From Lewinella sp. W8 (GTDB taxonomy: Bacteria > Bacteroidota > Bacteroidia > Chitinophagales > Saprospiraceae), in contig NZ_SNAQ03000011.1 of assembly GCF_004375085.3 (NCBI RefSeq), positions 62,001-126,000 on the forward strand: DNA of 64,000 nucleotides, in the 5' to 3' direction. The notes under the pieces are model-generated. The model did no database searches. It saw only the letters and a program-made list of their open reading frames with translations, and was not told where the DNA came from. Below, piece by piece: positions 51,526 to 59,977 of the stretch (within the stretch, counting starts at the first letter, position 1; the number at the start of each line of letters is the position of its first letter). Both the position numbers and the translations under genes were made by a program.

Positions 51526-53232
51526 ATGAGACGCTTACCCCTATTACCACTGCTGACCATCATTCTGAGCGGCACGCTTTGCGGACAGATTAATTTCCAG
51601 ACGGACCTGGTGGAAGGAAACTGCCCCTACGATACTACCGTTACCGGAATTTTTCCGCAGCACTACGAGGTATTCCTCACCAAAGACGATACCTACGAAG
51701 GAGAAATTGACAGCAGCTGGTGCCCCACCTTCGTACTGCAGGATCGCCCCACGCGCTACGATCTGGACCTCTCGGACTTTGATTTTGACCGACCGCTTCA
51801 CTACCGCCTGCGCTATCCCGAAGGGTCCCGACCCGCCATTGCTCCCTACGTGGATCACATCATCGATTATACGCTGTGGAATATCCACGTAACCCTGGAA
51901 ACCCTGGAAGATTGTGGTGACAGATGCTCCAGCCAAATCCTCAAAACGGTAGCCGAAGACACCATTCCGCGTGTTTTCGAGTACACTTTTTCGGACGTCT
52001 ATCCGGAGATCGGTGCCACGAATTGCTTCTTTTCCGAACGCTTCGAACGGCAGCATCTCGTGGAAATGGGGTTAACCCTTTACCTGGAGCAAACCGCGGA
52101 AGACCCGCTGATGACTACCTACGGCTTCTTCCTTACCGAAGCTCCGGACTATTCGCTGCGGGAGGAGGTGGATGAAATCAATTATGGCCCGGATAATTTC
52201 ACGGGGTCCTTTTACTGGGCTTCTCCTTCCGAAGTCGTGTCTTCGCTCCCCCGCGACGGAGCCTTTGCATCCTTTTACTACTTACCGCAGGTAGTGGAGG
52301 AAGTGCCGGGAAATAATCGTTTTCGGTACACCGAGGTTAACTTTTCCCCGAACCCGGATACGGCGGTCACCATGCAGTTGTACATCACGGAATGGGACGA
52401 TATCGCTTTCCCGCCCTTCACGGGGCTAATTGCCGGTAAGGTAGGCGGGCAGGATAGTCTGCGGCACAATCTGGAAGTTGTCTATGACGACTGGTATTTC
52501 GGGTCCTGTTTTGATTTCCTCATCGAACGGGTAATTCCCGAGAACACGGTTCATCAGGTGGGGAACGACCAACTGCGCTTTGGCAGCAACGCCGCCTGCG
52601 TGATGCTGGAAACCGGAGCGGGTTTTGCGGTTGGGCCCAACGCCGAAGTGGACTACGGTGCCAACGGTCGGGGGCTGTTCGCCACCCGCGATGGCGGGTC
52701 GTTGACCCTGAAGGAGGGAGCCCGGATGACCCTCAATAACCGACTGCGGTTGTTGCAGTTGCCGGGAACGGCGGCCGGTGGCTTACACCTCTATCTGGCG
52801 GAGGGTAGCGAGCTGTCCTTCGGGGAATCCGCCGTGGTGGAAAGAAAATTTGCGGAAGCGGATTCCTGGATTTGGGTACACGATGCGGGCGGAACGCTTA
52901 ACCTGGAGGCCCTAAGTCCGGAAGAACGGGCGCTGTTCCGCTTCGTGCCGACGGAGCCCAGTCAGGTGCCCCTGGAAGTAGAGGAACTGTTTATCCTCGG
53001 CAATCCAGTGCGTTCCGGTACGCTGCGCTTTGCGCTGCCGAACGACCTTGCGCCGGACCAGGAAGGCGTGTATCGTATCAACGACCTGGCGGGAAGGACC
53101 CTGACCGAGGGGGTGTTTTCCGTGGATGCGCCCTCGCTTGAATTGCCTGCCGCCATGACCAACGGGGCTTACGTGCTGTCCGTATCCGTTGCGGGCCGGT
53201 CCTACAACGCCAAAATGGTGCTTCAGCGCTAG
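51526..53232 (+). CDS. Secreted protein of unknown function with type A T9SS sorting domain
   Basis: The product from ATG 51526 has 568 residues and a signal peptide (LPLLPLLTIILSGTLCGQ). The large middle part is beta-rich with few recognisable motifs; Cys pairs (EDCGDRCS) suggest disulfides. Residues about 380-480 have a right-handed-beta-helix-like rhythm (GAGFAVGPNAEVDYGANGRGL). The last 85 residues (LFILGNPVRSGTLRFALP to KMVLQR) are a Por-type C-terminal sorting domain. It is probably an outer-surface or released protein. The upstream extension to 51433 has no signal peptide at its start and is rejected. Confidence 0.82.
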   Translation: MRRLPLLPLLTIILSGTLCGQINFQTDLVEGNCPYDTTVTGIFPQHYEVFLTKDDTYEGEIDSSWCPTFVLQDRPTRYDLDLSDFDFDRPLHYRLRYPEGSRPAIAPYVDHIIDYTLWNIHVTLETLEDCGDRCSSQILKTVAEDTIPRVFEYTFSDVYPEIGATNCFFSERFERQHLVEMGLTLYLEQTAEDPLMTTYGFFLTEAPDYSLREEVDEINYGPDNFTGSFYWASPSEVVSSLPRDGAFASFYYLPQVVEEVPGNNRFRYTEVNFSPNPDTAVTMQLYITEWDDIAFPPFTGLIAGKVGGQDSLRHNLEVVYDDWYFGSCFDFLIERVIPENTVHQVGNDQLRFGSNAACVMLETGAGFAVGPNAEVDYGANGRGLFATRDGGSLTLKEGARMTLNNRLRLLQLPGTAAGGLHLYLAEGSELSFGESAVVERKFAEADSWIWVHDAGGTLNLEALSPEERALFRFVPTEPSQVPLEVEELFILGNPVRSGTLRFALPNDLAPDQEGVYRINDLAGRTLTEGVFSVDAPSLELPAAMTNGAYVLSVSVAGRSYNAKMVLQR

Positions 53233-53249
53233 GGGAGGATGGCCCCAAC

Positions 53250-53288
53250 GAACTCCGGCCATCGCATTACTTGCGATGGCCGGAGTTC
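53250..53288. terminator. 17-bp perfect stem-loop after the T9SS cargo gene
   Basis: 53250-53266 pairs fully with 53272-53288 (loop TTACT), 17 bases after the stop codon. There is no T tract, so it may be a terminator for either strand or an mRNA-end stabiliser. Confidence 0.6.
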
Positions 53289-53342
53289 ATTACGTATCGT
53301 GAAATTTTCCTTTGTTGCCGGTCCCGGAATGCTCGTTGGAGT

Positions 53343-53448
53343 CATTGCTTTTAGACAATGCGACGGAGCGTGAAGCGAAGCGGAATACTCGGCTCAGCCG
53401 GTGCAGGATGCCGGGGTATTTCCCGGTGGCAGTCCTTCCGGGATTATG
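53343..53448 (+). repeat. Dispersed intergenic repeat, copy 2
   Basis: It is related to 28152-28258 read in the opposite direction, with a 23-base identical core at 53380-53402. It abuts the 3' end of the next minus-strand gene. Confidence 0.6.
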
Positions 53449-53453
53449 CGGTC

Positions 53454-54074
53454 TTACTGAGCGACCTTCAGGGACTTAATCACCCGCCGCGTAACGTATT
53501 CGCCGGTCTTGCCGGAGAAGATGTCAACCGTCGCATACTGGATGGTGAACTTCTTGCCTACGGCCATGGTGTTGAGCAGGTCCGCTCCGGGAAAGAATTC
53601 CAGCCAGAGCAAATCCACCGGGCGGCCATCGGCCGACACGAAGCGGACCATAGCGGGGTCCGTGGTGGGGAGTGAACTCAGGGTGGCCGTCATGGAAGCT
53701 TCCTTAGCCGGGGTTTCGGTTTCTTCCTCCCCCTGCATCGATTCTCCGGCCAGGGCCATGATGATGTCGGGGCAGAACTCCAGCATCTTAACGCCGAGGC
53801 GTTCCCCGATGCGGGTCATGGCCGTGGAGTTGTTGTAGTCGATCGGCCCGAGGGCGGCTTCGGCCTTGGCCCGGTCCTTTTCGATGTGCTGGATCATGCA
53901 GGTACCGAGTAGCATCTGGCGTTCGCTGGCGGTACTGGGATTTTCTTTTGCCTGGTAACATTCGCAGACGGCCTCGGCCGCTTCGCTCATGTAGGCGTCC
54001 CCTTTGTCCTGAGCGGACAGGGTCGTCGTCACGGCCAGGGCCAGGAACAGGGTAAAGTAACGTAGAGTAGTCAT
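53454..54074 (-). CDS. Secreted protein of unknown function
   Basis: The 206-residue precursor has a signal peptide (YFTLFLALAVTTTLSAQ). The mature part has an N-terminal helical section with four Cys (AEAVCECYQAKE, LGTCMIQ, EFCPDI), an acidic linker (GEEETETPAKEA) and a C-terminal beta part (FTIQYATVDIFSGKTGEYVTRRVIKSLKV). No known family was recognised. It lies 78 bases downstream of the large peptidase/beta-barrel gene, on the same strand. Confidence 0.7.
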   Translation of the reverse strand: MTTLRYFTLFLALAVTTTLSAQDKGDAYMSEAAEAVCECYQAKENPSTASERQMLLGTCMIQHIEKDRAKAEAALGPIDYNNSTAMTRIGERLGVKMLEFCPDIIMALAGESMQGEEETETPAKEASMTATLSSLPTTDPAMVRFVSADGRPVDLLWLEFFPGADLLNTMAVGKKFTIQYATVDIFSGKTGEYVTRRVIKSLKVAQ

Positions 54075-54152
54075 GTCATAGGATTAGTACCGGAGGAATC
54101 CCCTCCGGCAATTGAAAACGGGAGTCCCAAAGGTACTATTGTTTTTTGCGCT

Positions 54153-56984
54153 TTAGAAGAAGCCGCCGAAGAGCAAACGAAACTGCCACCTGTTCTCGTC
54201 GGCGGAGAAAATATCGGGGTCCAACCGATAGGCCGTTTCCACACCCAGCGTAATTTCGGAAGAATTCAGCCAGACGTTGTCGAAGAAAAGCTGACCGCCC
54301 ACGGAGCTTTCCACTCCCGTGAAGTCGTACTGGTCAATCCGGTAGCGGCTGTAATCATAGAACGCATTGAGGCGGATGCGTTTAAAGTAGGTAATGCCGG
54401 CAATGCCAAAATCGGGGTAGAGCAGGGGCAGCTGGTAGTTCACGCTGAACCGGCTCACCTGATCGTTGAGGGGCGCGGCGTAGCCGCGGGCGTAGCGGAA
54501 GAAGTCGGGATACTGGTAGCTCAGGTTGGCGTCTTCCCGCTGGTAGCCAAAGTCGAGCCGCAATCCGTGATTGGGCCAGAGCCCCGGTAGAAAGAGGGAA
54601 GAATTCAGGCGCAGCCGTTCCCCCAGGTTTTCGTCACCGAGTGCGCGGTCATAGGCGACCTCAAGGGAGATGCCCAGGCGGCTCTGCACGTTTTGGTAGG
54701 CGATGCGGCGGAGGGAGGAGAAGCTGATCCCTACCCCGAGGCTGCTGAAGTTGTCGGGGAGATCTTCAAGGTTGGCGTCGTTCAGCGTCAGGTAGTCGTA
54801 GCTGACCGAGGGCGTCAGGCGGGTGAACATGGGGCCATCCACCCACTGCCACGGCACCCGCGCTCCGGCGCCAAAGCTCAGCTGATTAAACTCTTGCCGA
54901 CGAACGATGATGGTATCGGTGGCCGGGTCGAGGACGCTGAAGTTACGGTCCCGAAAAATGGCTTCGGCAGAGAGGACGGGGTACAGGCCGCCGTAGTCAA
55001 CCTGAAGGCCACCCGAGTAGCGTTCTTCGTTGAGGTTGTAGAGCACCTCGGCGCCGATGTCTACGGTATTGAGGGCATTGGTGGCTTCAATCCGCAGCCC
55101 GGGCGCAACGTAACTGCCGTTGTAGGACCAGCTGTGCAGCTTGATGCCGCCGAGGGTGTTCGAAAAATTCTCGGTGGGGTACTCACCTTGTTCGAGCTGG
55201 CGGACGATGTTGATCTCTTCTGCCGAGAAGGCCTTCGGGCGGGTGAAAATTCCCGGGCTGTCGGCCTCCGGTTCCCCGGCGGCTTTGGCGACGGACGGGG
55301 CCAGTACCCGGAGGTGCATGCCCGTGGATTGCGGTTCGGCGTAGTAAATTTTTCCGTCGGCCCCCACGGAAGGATAGGCCGCCCCGATGGTGGCCCGGGT
55401 CAGTTGAGTGAGCTGCCGATTCGTGGGGTCGAGACGGTAGATGTTGTCCACGCCACTTCGGCCGCTGGTGAAGTACAGCTTGCCTGCTTCGTCGACGGTC
55501 AGCATATCGACGGCGGTGGTGGCGTAGTCGGTCAGCAATTGCTTGTTGCCGGAGTTCAGGTCGAGGGCCGCAATGGCGATACCCCGGTCAGTTTGCTCAA
55601 AAAAGTAGACGGTTTGTCCGTCGGGAGCGAAGGTAGGCCAGGCGATGGTCCGGGCCTGAATGGCGTACTTCTGGAGTGTCGTACCATCCTGGGTATTGAG
55701 GATAACCAGCGAGGGTTTCCCTTCGAGGGGGAGGTATTCCACGGCGGCAATTTGTCGGCGGTCCGGGCTGAAACGAGCGGAGAGATAGCGCCCTTCTTTG
55801 GTGATCTGTCGTTTGCGGCCGCTGCCCAGTTCGTAGACGATGATTTCCGAAAACCCCTCGTTCGTAAACCGTGGGTTCTGGCGGTTTTCAATCCAGAGGG
55901 CGAGGTTGTCCCGCACGTCAAGCCAGGGTTCCCGCTGAAAACCGATGGTGGTCAGGATGGATTCTTTGCCGGTCGTCGGATCCACCGAGACCAGAGCCGG
56001 TATGTGGGTAAAACTGGATCGCAGGCTCAGTAGACGCCCCTGATCATCCATCAGAGGGAAGCGATAATTGGTGTTCACCTTCGGGGCGGGAGCGTAAGCG
56101 ACGCCTTCCAGCACCCGGCGAGACTTGAGCGCACTGTCCTGCGCCGCCGCAAGTGCCTCCATGGTGGTATCATACAGTTCGGGAGTGGTGAAACCGGTGG
56201 CCCTTTTTAGCGCATTGCTGAAGGGGTAAATCAGTCCCCGGTAGGCGGCTCCCTCCTGCAGGATGGGCTTCCAGACGTCATTGCCGTAGCGTTCCCGGGC
56301 GTAAGTAAGCATGGCGTAGCCGTAGCGATAATGATCGGGAACCAGGTCCCGATAGCTTCCGTTTCTCGCCTTGGCGTAGGAGTAAATAATATCGTCACGT
56401 AGCATGGCCCGTAGGGTTTCGCTGAAGGCGGGCGTTCGCCCGCGTCCGGATCCGGTCAGGGCCGTTTCGGCGATGACGGCATCGCCTTCGGTAAACCAGT
56501 TCGGGGTGGCCAGGGCCGAGAACACGGACCAGCCGAGTTGTCCCTGGAGGTAGGAGAAAAGCTTTGTGATGCCCCTCCGTTCGTTACTTGCCTGCTGCAC
56601 GTGACGGAATTCGTGGATGGTGAGCAGATCCACCCAGTCGGCGGTGCTGAGGAGGCTAAAGCTCTGGGGGGGCGTGACGAAAAACTCCGAGCGGAAGGGA
56701 CCCAGGCCCACGTATCCGTTGATGCGGGTGTTGGGTGTTTGTAGCACCAGGTCAAAATCGTACAGCTTTTCGCCCACGCTTCGGTTGTGTTCCGTGGCGA
56801 GGCGATCAATCAGGGAGGCGACCCGCTGCGCACGTTGCTCGTACCCTTCCGGAAAGATGACCCGGACGTGAGGGCTGCGTAATTGCTGCCAGTCCACTTC
56901 CGGGGGGTGCAGGCCGATATCCTGGGCCGGAAGTAGTGCGGAAATTGACAGTAGAAAGGCGAGGGGGAGCAGGCGACGAAACAT
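54153..56984 (-). CDS. Outer-membrane fusion: gluzincin-like peptidase domain, beta-propeller, beta-barrel
   Basis: The 943-residue precursor has a signal peptide (LLPLAFLLSISALLPAQ). Residues about 35-290 resemble a peptidase MA-like gluzincin: LLTIHEFRHVQQASNE (HExxH) and PNWFTEGDAVIAE (third ligand Glu). Residues about 300-590 are a six-bladed TolB/WD40-like beta-propeller (blades such as SARFSPDRRQIAAVEYLP and WPTFAPDGQTVYFFEQ). From about 640 on, alternating strands end in FRLLFGGFF with a terminal Phe, typical of an outer-membrane beta-barrel. Activity of the peptidase is likely since all ligands are present. Family-wide role unknown. Confidence 0.82.
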   Translation of the reverse strand: MFRRLLPLAFLLSISALLPAQDIGLHPPEVDWQQLRSPHVRVIFPEGYEQRAQRVASLIDRLATEHNRSVGEKLYDFDLVLQTPNTRINGYVGLGPFRSEFFVTPPQSFSLLSTADWVDLLTIHEFRHVQQASNERRGITKLFSYLQGQLGWSVFSALATPNWFTEGDAVIAETALTGSGRGRTPAFSETLRAMLRDDIIYSYAKARNGSYRDLVPDHYRYGYAMLTYARERYGNDVWKPILQEGAAYRGLIYPFSNALKRATGFTTPELYDTTMEALAAAQDSALKSRRVLEGVAYAPAPKVNTNYRFPLMDDQGRLLSLRSSFTHIPALVSVDPTTGKESILTTIGFQREPWLDVRDNLALWIENRQNPRFTNEGFSEIIVYELGSGRKRQITKEGRYLSARFSPDRRQIAAVEYLPLEGKPSLVILNTQDGTTLQKYAIQARTIAWPTFAPDGQTVYFFEQTDRGIAIAALDLNSGNKQLLTDYATTAVDMLTVDEAGKLYFTSGRSGVDNIYRLDPTNRQLTQLTRATIGAAYPSVGADGKIYYAEPQSTGMHLRVLAPSVAKAAGEPEADSPGIFTRPKAFSAEEINIVRQLEQGEYPTENFSNTLGGIKLHSWSYNGSYVAPGLRIEATNALNTVDIGAEVLYNLNEERYSGGLQVDYGGLYPVLSAEAIFRDRNFSVLDPATDTIIVRRQEFNQLSFGAGARVPWQWVDGPMFTRLTPSVSYDYLTLNDANLEDLPDNFSSLGVGISFSSLRRIAYQNVQSRLGISLEVAYDRALGDENLGERLRLNSSLFLPGLWPNHGLRLDFGYQREDANLSYQYPDFFRYARGYAAPLNDQVSRFSVNYQLPLLYPDFGIAGITYFKRIRLNAFYDYSRYRIDQYDFTGVESSVGGQLFFDNVWLNSSEITLGVETAYRLDPDIFSADENRWQFRLLFGGFF

Positions 56985-57013
56985 TGGGGAAAATTACGTC
57001 GCCCCTAGCTATT

Positions 57014-57616
57014 TTATTCTGCGGAAGATGTCGGAGAGCGGTACATCACCAGAATTTGCACGATAATGGCCATGAAAACGAGCATGTAGATTTCGAGATT
57101 GGTAAACAAATCTACCGCCTTGAGTGCCCGCCGGCTTTCCTTTAGCTCCCGTCGGCCTTCCATAATTTGAATATTGGACAGCTCATCAAGTAGGTCAGAT
57201 AAGCGCGATAGCTGATTAAAATAGGGTTCGCCGTTTGGGGCCGCATCACTAGCTCGTCCTTCATACTGGGCCAGTTCTTCGAAGGCCCGGCGAAACTGGA
57301 TGAAAACAATCTCTTCTTCCGGCACGAGTTTGGTTTTGGAAAAGGCTTCGATCAGGGCCCTGCACTGCTCGTTGATGATGTCATTTTCACCATCAAAGGA
57401 TTGTTGGTTCTGGCGGATGAAACGAACTTCTTTTTCGTGGAGGTAGCCGCTTAGGTCGTAGATTAAGTTCTTGGCAATTAGTCGGTCAGCATAAATCGTT
57501 TCGATGCTGTTGGTGACAATCCGAAAGTTTTGCCGATCAATCAGGTTGGTGGTCAGAATCAGAAAGAAGACCAGGAGTATCCCCAGGATCCACTTGATTT
57601 TATCGTACAGGGCCAT
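57014..57616 (-). CDS. Membrane protein with four-helix-bundle sensor-like domain (no signalling domain)
   Basis: The 200-residue protein has a transmembrane helix at 8-26 (IKWILGILLVFFLILTTNLI), an extracytoplasmic helical stretch of about 140 residues (DRLIAKNLIYDLSGYLHEKEVRFIRQ, FRRAFEELAQYEGRAS) and a second helix at 172-192 (YMLVFMAIIVQILVMY). The arrangement is the same as the 4HB ligand domain of chemoreceptors, but only about 10 residues follow the second helix. It could act with a separate partner. No family name is certain. Confidence 0.65.
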   Translation of the reverse strand: MALYDKIKWILGILLVFFLILTTNLIDRQNFRIVTNSIETIYADRLIAKNLIYDLSGYLHEKEVRFIRQNQQSFDGENDIINEQCRALIEAFSKTKLVPEEEIVFIQFRRAFEELAQYEGRASDAAPNGEPYFNQLSRLSDLLDELSNIQIMEGRRELKESRRALKAVDLFTNLEIYMLVFMAIIVQILVMYRSPTSSAE

Positions 57617-57809
57617 CGGAGAAAATTTTGGGCGGCAAGGCGGGAGGCTTTGCGATCGCGGTGAAGAACTAGTGCTGCTAGGAATACAATAGTTTTACTA
57701 ACTAAGTTGAAAGTTATGCTATCGTTTTCTTGCGAACGGGAGTTCATTGTCGCAGGGTACCAAAATTTCTACCCGCAGTTCCAGAGGTTGTAGGCGAGGG
57801 ACGTTTTGC

Positions 57810-58367
57810 TCAGACTTCCTTTTTGCAGTACAGCACCCATGCTGGCGGAAGGTTGGCCCACACCCGATGAGCGTCTACCTGGCCGAAGGCGGCTTCGTAG
57901 TACGATTTTGTCTTCAGGCTGTAGTGGACCTGGTTGTAGCATCCGCCGGGACGAAGGTTGGTTTTTGCCGCTTCGACGATGGATTTGCCCAGGGCCTCCG
58001 GGAGGGCGGCAAAGGGGATGGCGGAAACGACGTGATCGGCCAGGTCCGCACCGATTTGATCCAGATACTTGCGGATGTTTTCGGCACTGTCCTGAGCGAC
58101 CACGAGTCGGGGGTCTCCGATGGCGCGCATATCATCACAGAGGTCGGGGCTTACTTCGAAGGCAATGACTTTCCCGTCTTTTCCCAATCGGTCGAGGATA
58201 TAGCGGGTGATGACCCCGTCGCCGGCGCCGAGTTCCACGATAACCTTGGCCTTGGCAAAATCGATGCGGTCAATGGCGGCCCGACAAAGTGCCGGACTGC
58301 TGCGGGTAAAGGTTCCCGTGGTGCGGATATTGCGCAGGCCTTCGAGCAAAAAGGAAAAGGTAGACAT
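57810..58367 (-). CDS. SAM-dependent methyltransferase (phospholipid N-methyltransferase-like)
   Basis: The 185-residue class I methyltransferase has motif I VELGAGDGVITRYIL, motif II VIAFEVSPDLCD and a motif IV-like VVSAIPFAALPE. The N-terminal FLLEGLRNIRTTGTFTRSSPALCRAAIDRID is close to phospholipid methyltransferases of the PmtA and rRNA-dimethylase (KsgA-like) type. It likely methylates a lipid headgroup, such as phosphatidylethanolamine, at the membrane. Substrate is inferred only. Confidence 0.78.
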   Translation of the reverse strand: MSTFSFLLEGLRNIRTTGTFTRSSPALCRAAIDRIDFAKAKVIVELGAGDGVITRYILDRLGKDGKVIAFEVSPDLCDDMRAIGDPRLVVAQDSAENIRKYLDQIGADLADHVVSAIPFAALPEALGKSIVEAAKTNLRPGGCYNQVHYSLKTKSYYEAAFGQVDAHRVWANLPPAWVLYCKKEV

Positions 58368-58373
58368 AGAAAA

Positions 58374-58406
58374 CGGGCTTTGCCGCTAAGGTAACCGCAA
58401 AGCCCG
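58374..58406. repeat. 10-bp inverted repeat at the methyltransferase gene start
   Basis: CGGGCTTTGC (58374-58383) pairs with GCAAAGCCCG (58397-58406). It sits 7 bases upstream of the methyltransferase ATG and contains a minus-strand TACCTTAG word near a -7 box. It could be an operator or an mRNA 5' hairpin. Confidence 0.4.
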
Positions 58407-58443
58407 GAGGAAGAGAAATTGTGGGGGGAAATGACGAGCGAGG

Positions 58444-58920
58444 CTAGCTTTTGCGCACGAAAATGGCAACAATCGCCGAGGTGACCATGCCCATGAAAAT
58501 GGAGCCGATGGCTCCCATGATCAGGTAGCTGTTCAGGTTGAAAAAGCTTTCTGCCTCTTCCTGGGTGGCGTTACCACTTTCGACGGAATAAGCGATGGCG
58601 TTTTCGAAGTATTGGGGAGATACGTAGGTGAGCGTAATGAACTGCATCAGCGGACTGAGGACGGCGATGATGACCGAAATGATCAAGCCGGAAATGAAGC
58701 CCTGCATCCAGGTCATTTTGCCGTCCAGGTCCTTATCCCGCTTTTCGCGTAGGGCCAGGACGAAGATGATGATGGCCGGGATGGCCACAAAATTGGTGAA
58801 GATGGGGTGCTTATCGATGTGCACGTCGTGCAGCCCCGTCAGGCGCTCTCCGATCATCCAGAGAAACATCATGCCGGTAAAAATGAGCGCCCATTTGAGT
58901 TCGGTACGGTACTTATTCAT
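58444..58920 (-). CDS. DUF4199 family membrane protein
   Basis: The 158-residue protein has four transmembrane helices (WALIFTGMMFLWMIGE; FVAIPAIIIFVLAL; FISGLIISVIIAVLSPLMQFI; LIMGAIGSIFMGMVTSAIVAIFV) and the typical YVSPQYFENAIAYS segment between the third and fourth. DUF4199 proteins are common in Bacteroidota and of unknown function. It is monocistronic, upstream of the methyltransferase on the same strand. Confidence 0.82.
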   Translation of the reverse strand: MNKYRTELKWALIFTGMMFLWMIGERLTGLHDVHIDKHPIFTNFVAIPAIIIFVLALREKRDKDLDGKMTWMQGFISGLIISVIIAVLSPLMQFITLTYVSPQYFENAIAYSVESGNATQEEAESFFNLNSYLIMGAIGSIFMGMVTSAIVAIFVRKS

Positions 58921-59131
58921 TGCGGTGAGTGGTTAATGTGTGTTCAAGATAGTGGCAAAAGTCATTTATTGCAACTTTATGTTTAAATAACTGATAAAAA
59001 TTATTTTTTTGTGTCAAAAATTGCAAAACAAATGGATTCATTCGGGGGCGGTAAACGGCCAAATTATTATTAAAAAGCATCGCGATGGCGTCCTAAGGGC
59101 TTGTTACTTAGTGCATCCTAAATAAACGGGT

Positions 59132-59139
59132 TACCTTTG
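59132..59139 (+). promoter_or_regulatory. -7 promoter element of uppS-bamA
   Basis: TACCTTTG, an exact TAnnTTTG match, lies 14 bases before the ATG at 59154. It favours this ATG over the TTG at 59148. Confidence 0.6.
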
Positions 59140-59153
59140 CGGCACTTTTGGAT

Positions 59154-59912
59154 ATGAAGCATCTTGCTGAAAATATTGATAAGAGCCGTCTTCCCCGCCA
59201 CGTTGGCGTGATCATGGATGGTAACGGGCGCTGGGCAAAGGGCCAGGGGAAACCCCGGGTCTTTGGTCATCACAGTGCGGTGGAAGCCGTTCGGGCCACC
59301 GTGGAAGCTTGCGCTGAACTGGGCGTAGGCTACCTGTCGCTCTACGCGTTCAGTACGGAAAACTGGAGTAGACCGCAGATGGAAGTTGGTGCGTTAATGC
59401 AGCTACTGGTGGATACGATCGGTTCTGAAATGAGCACCCTGCTGGAGAATAATATTCGTCTGGCGGCTATCGGGGACACCTCCCAGTTGCCGGAGGCCAC
59501 CCAGCAGGCGCTGGAATTTGGTATTCGGAATACGTCGGACAATGACGGGATGACCCTGATCCTTGCCCTGAATTACAGCGGGAAATGGGACGTAACCCAG
59601 GCCGTTCAGCGGATTGCGGCCGAGGTAGCATCGGGCCGGCTATCTCCGGACGCGGTAGACGAAGCCACCATCGGCAGTCAGCTCAGCACCGGCCAGTGGC
59701 CGGACCCCGAGTTGATCATCCGGACGAGCGGTGAACATCGCCTGAGTAACTTCTTCCTCTGGCAGGCAGCATACGCTGAATTCTACTTCAGCCCCGTATT
59801 CTGGCCGGAGTTCCGCAAGCCTGACCTGTACCAGGCCATTCTCGATTTTCAGGGACGGGAAAGACGTTTTGGCAAAACCAGCGAACAACTCGATCCATCA
59901 ACCAACCCCTAG
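59154..59912 (+). CDS. uppS: Isoprenyl transferase (undecaprenyl diphosphate synthase)
   Basis: The 252-residue cis-prenyltransferase has the catalytic Asp22 in HVGVIMDGNGRWA, HHSAVEAVRATVEA, LSLYAFSTENWSRP and the C-terminal LIIRTSGEHRLSNFFLWQAAYAEFYF. It lengthens farnesyl diphosphate with cis units to the lipid carrier needed for peptidoglycan. It is followed by bamA after 65 bases, the usual Bacteroidota order uppS-bamA. The start is set by the -7 box. Confidence 0.95.
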   Translation: MKHLAENIDKSRLPRHVGVIMDGNGRWAKGQGKPRVFGHHSAVEAVRATVEACAELGVGYLSLYAFSTENWSRPQMEVGALMQLLVDTIGSEMSTLLENNIRLAAIGDTSQLPEATQQALEFGIRNTSDNDGMTLILALNYSGKWDVTQAVQRIAAEVASGRLSPDAVDEATIGSQLSTGQWPDPELIIRTSGEHRLSNFFLWQAAYAEFYFSPVFWPEFRKPDLYQAILDFQGRERRFGKTSEQLDPSTNP

Positions 59913-59977
59913 GCCCCAAAACCTGTCCTTTAACGGGAACCGTCACCCCCCTTGCCGACGGTAAATTCTAGCGACAA

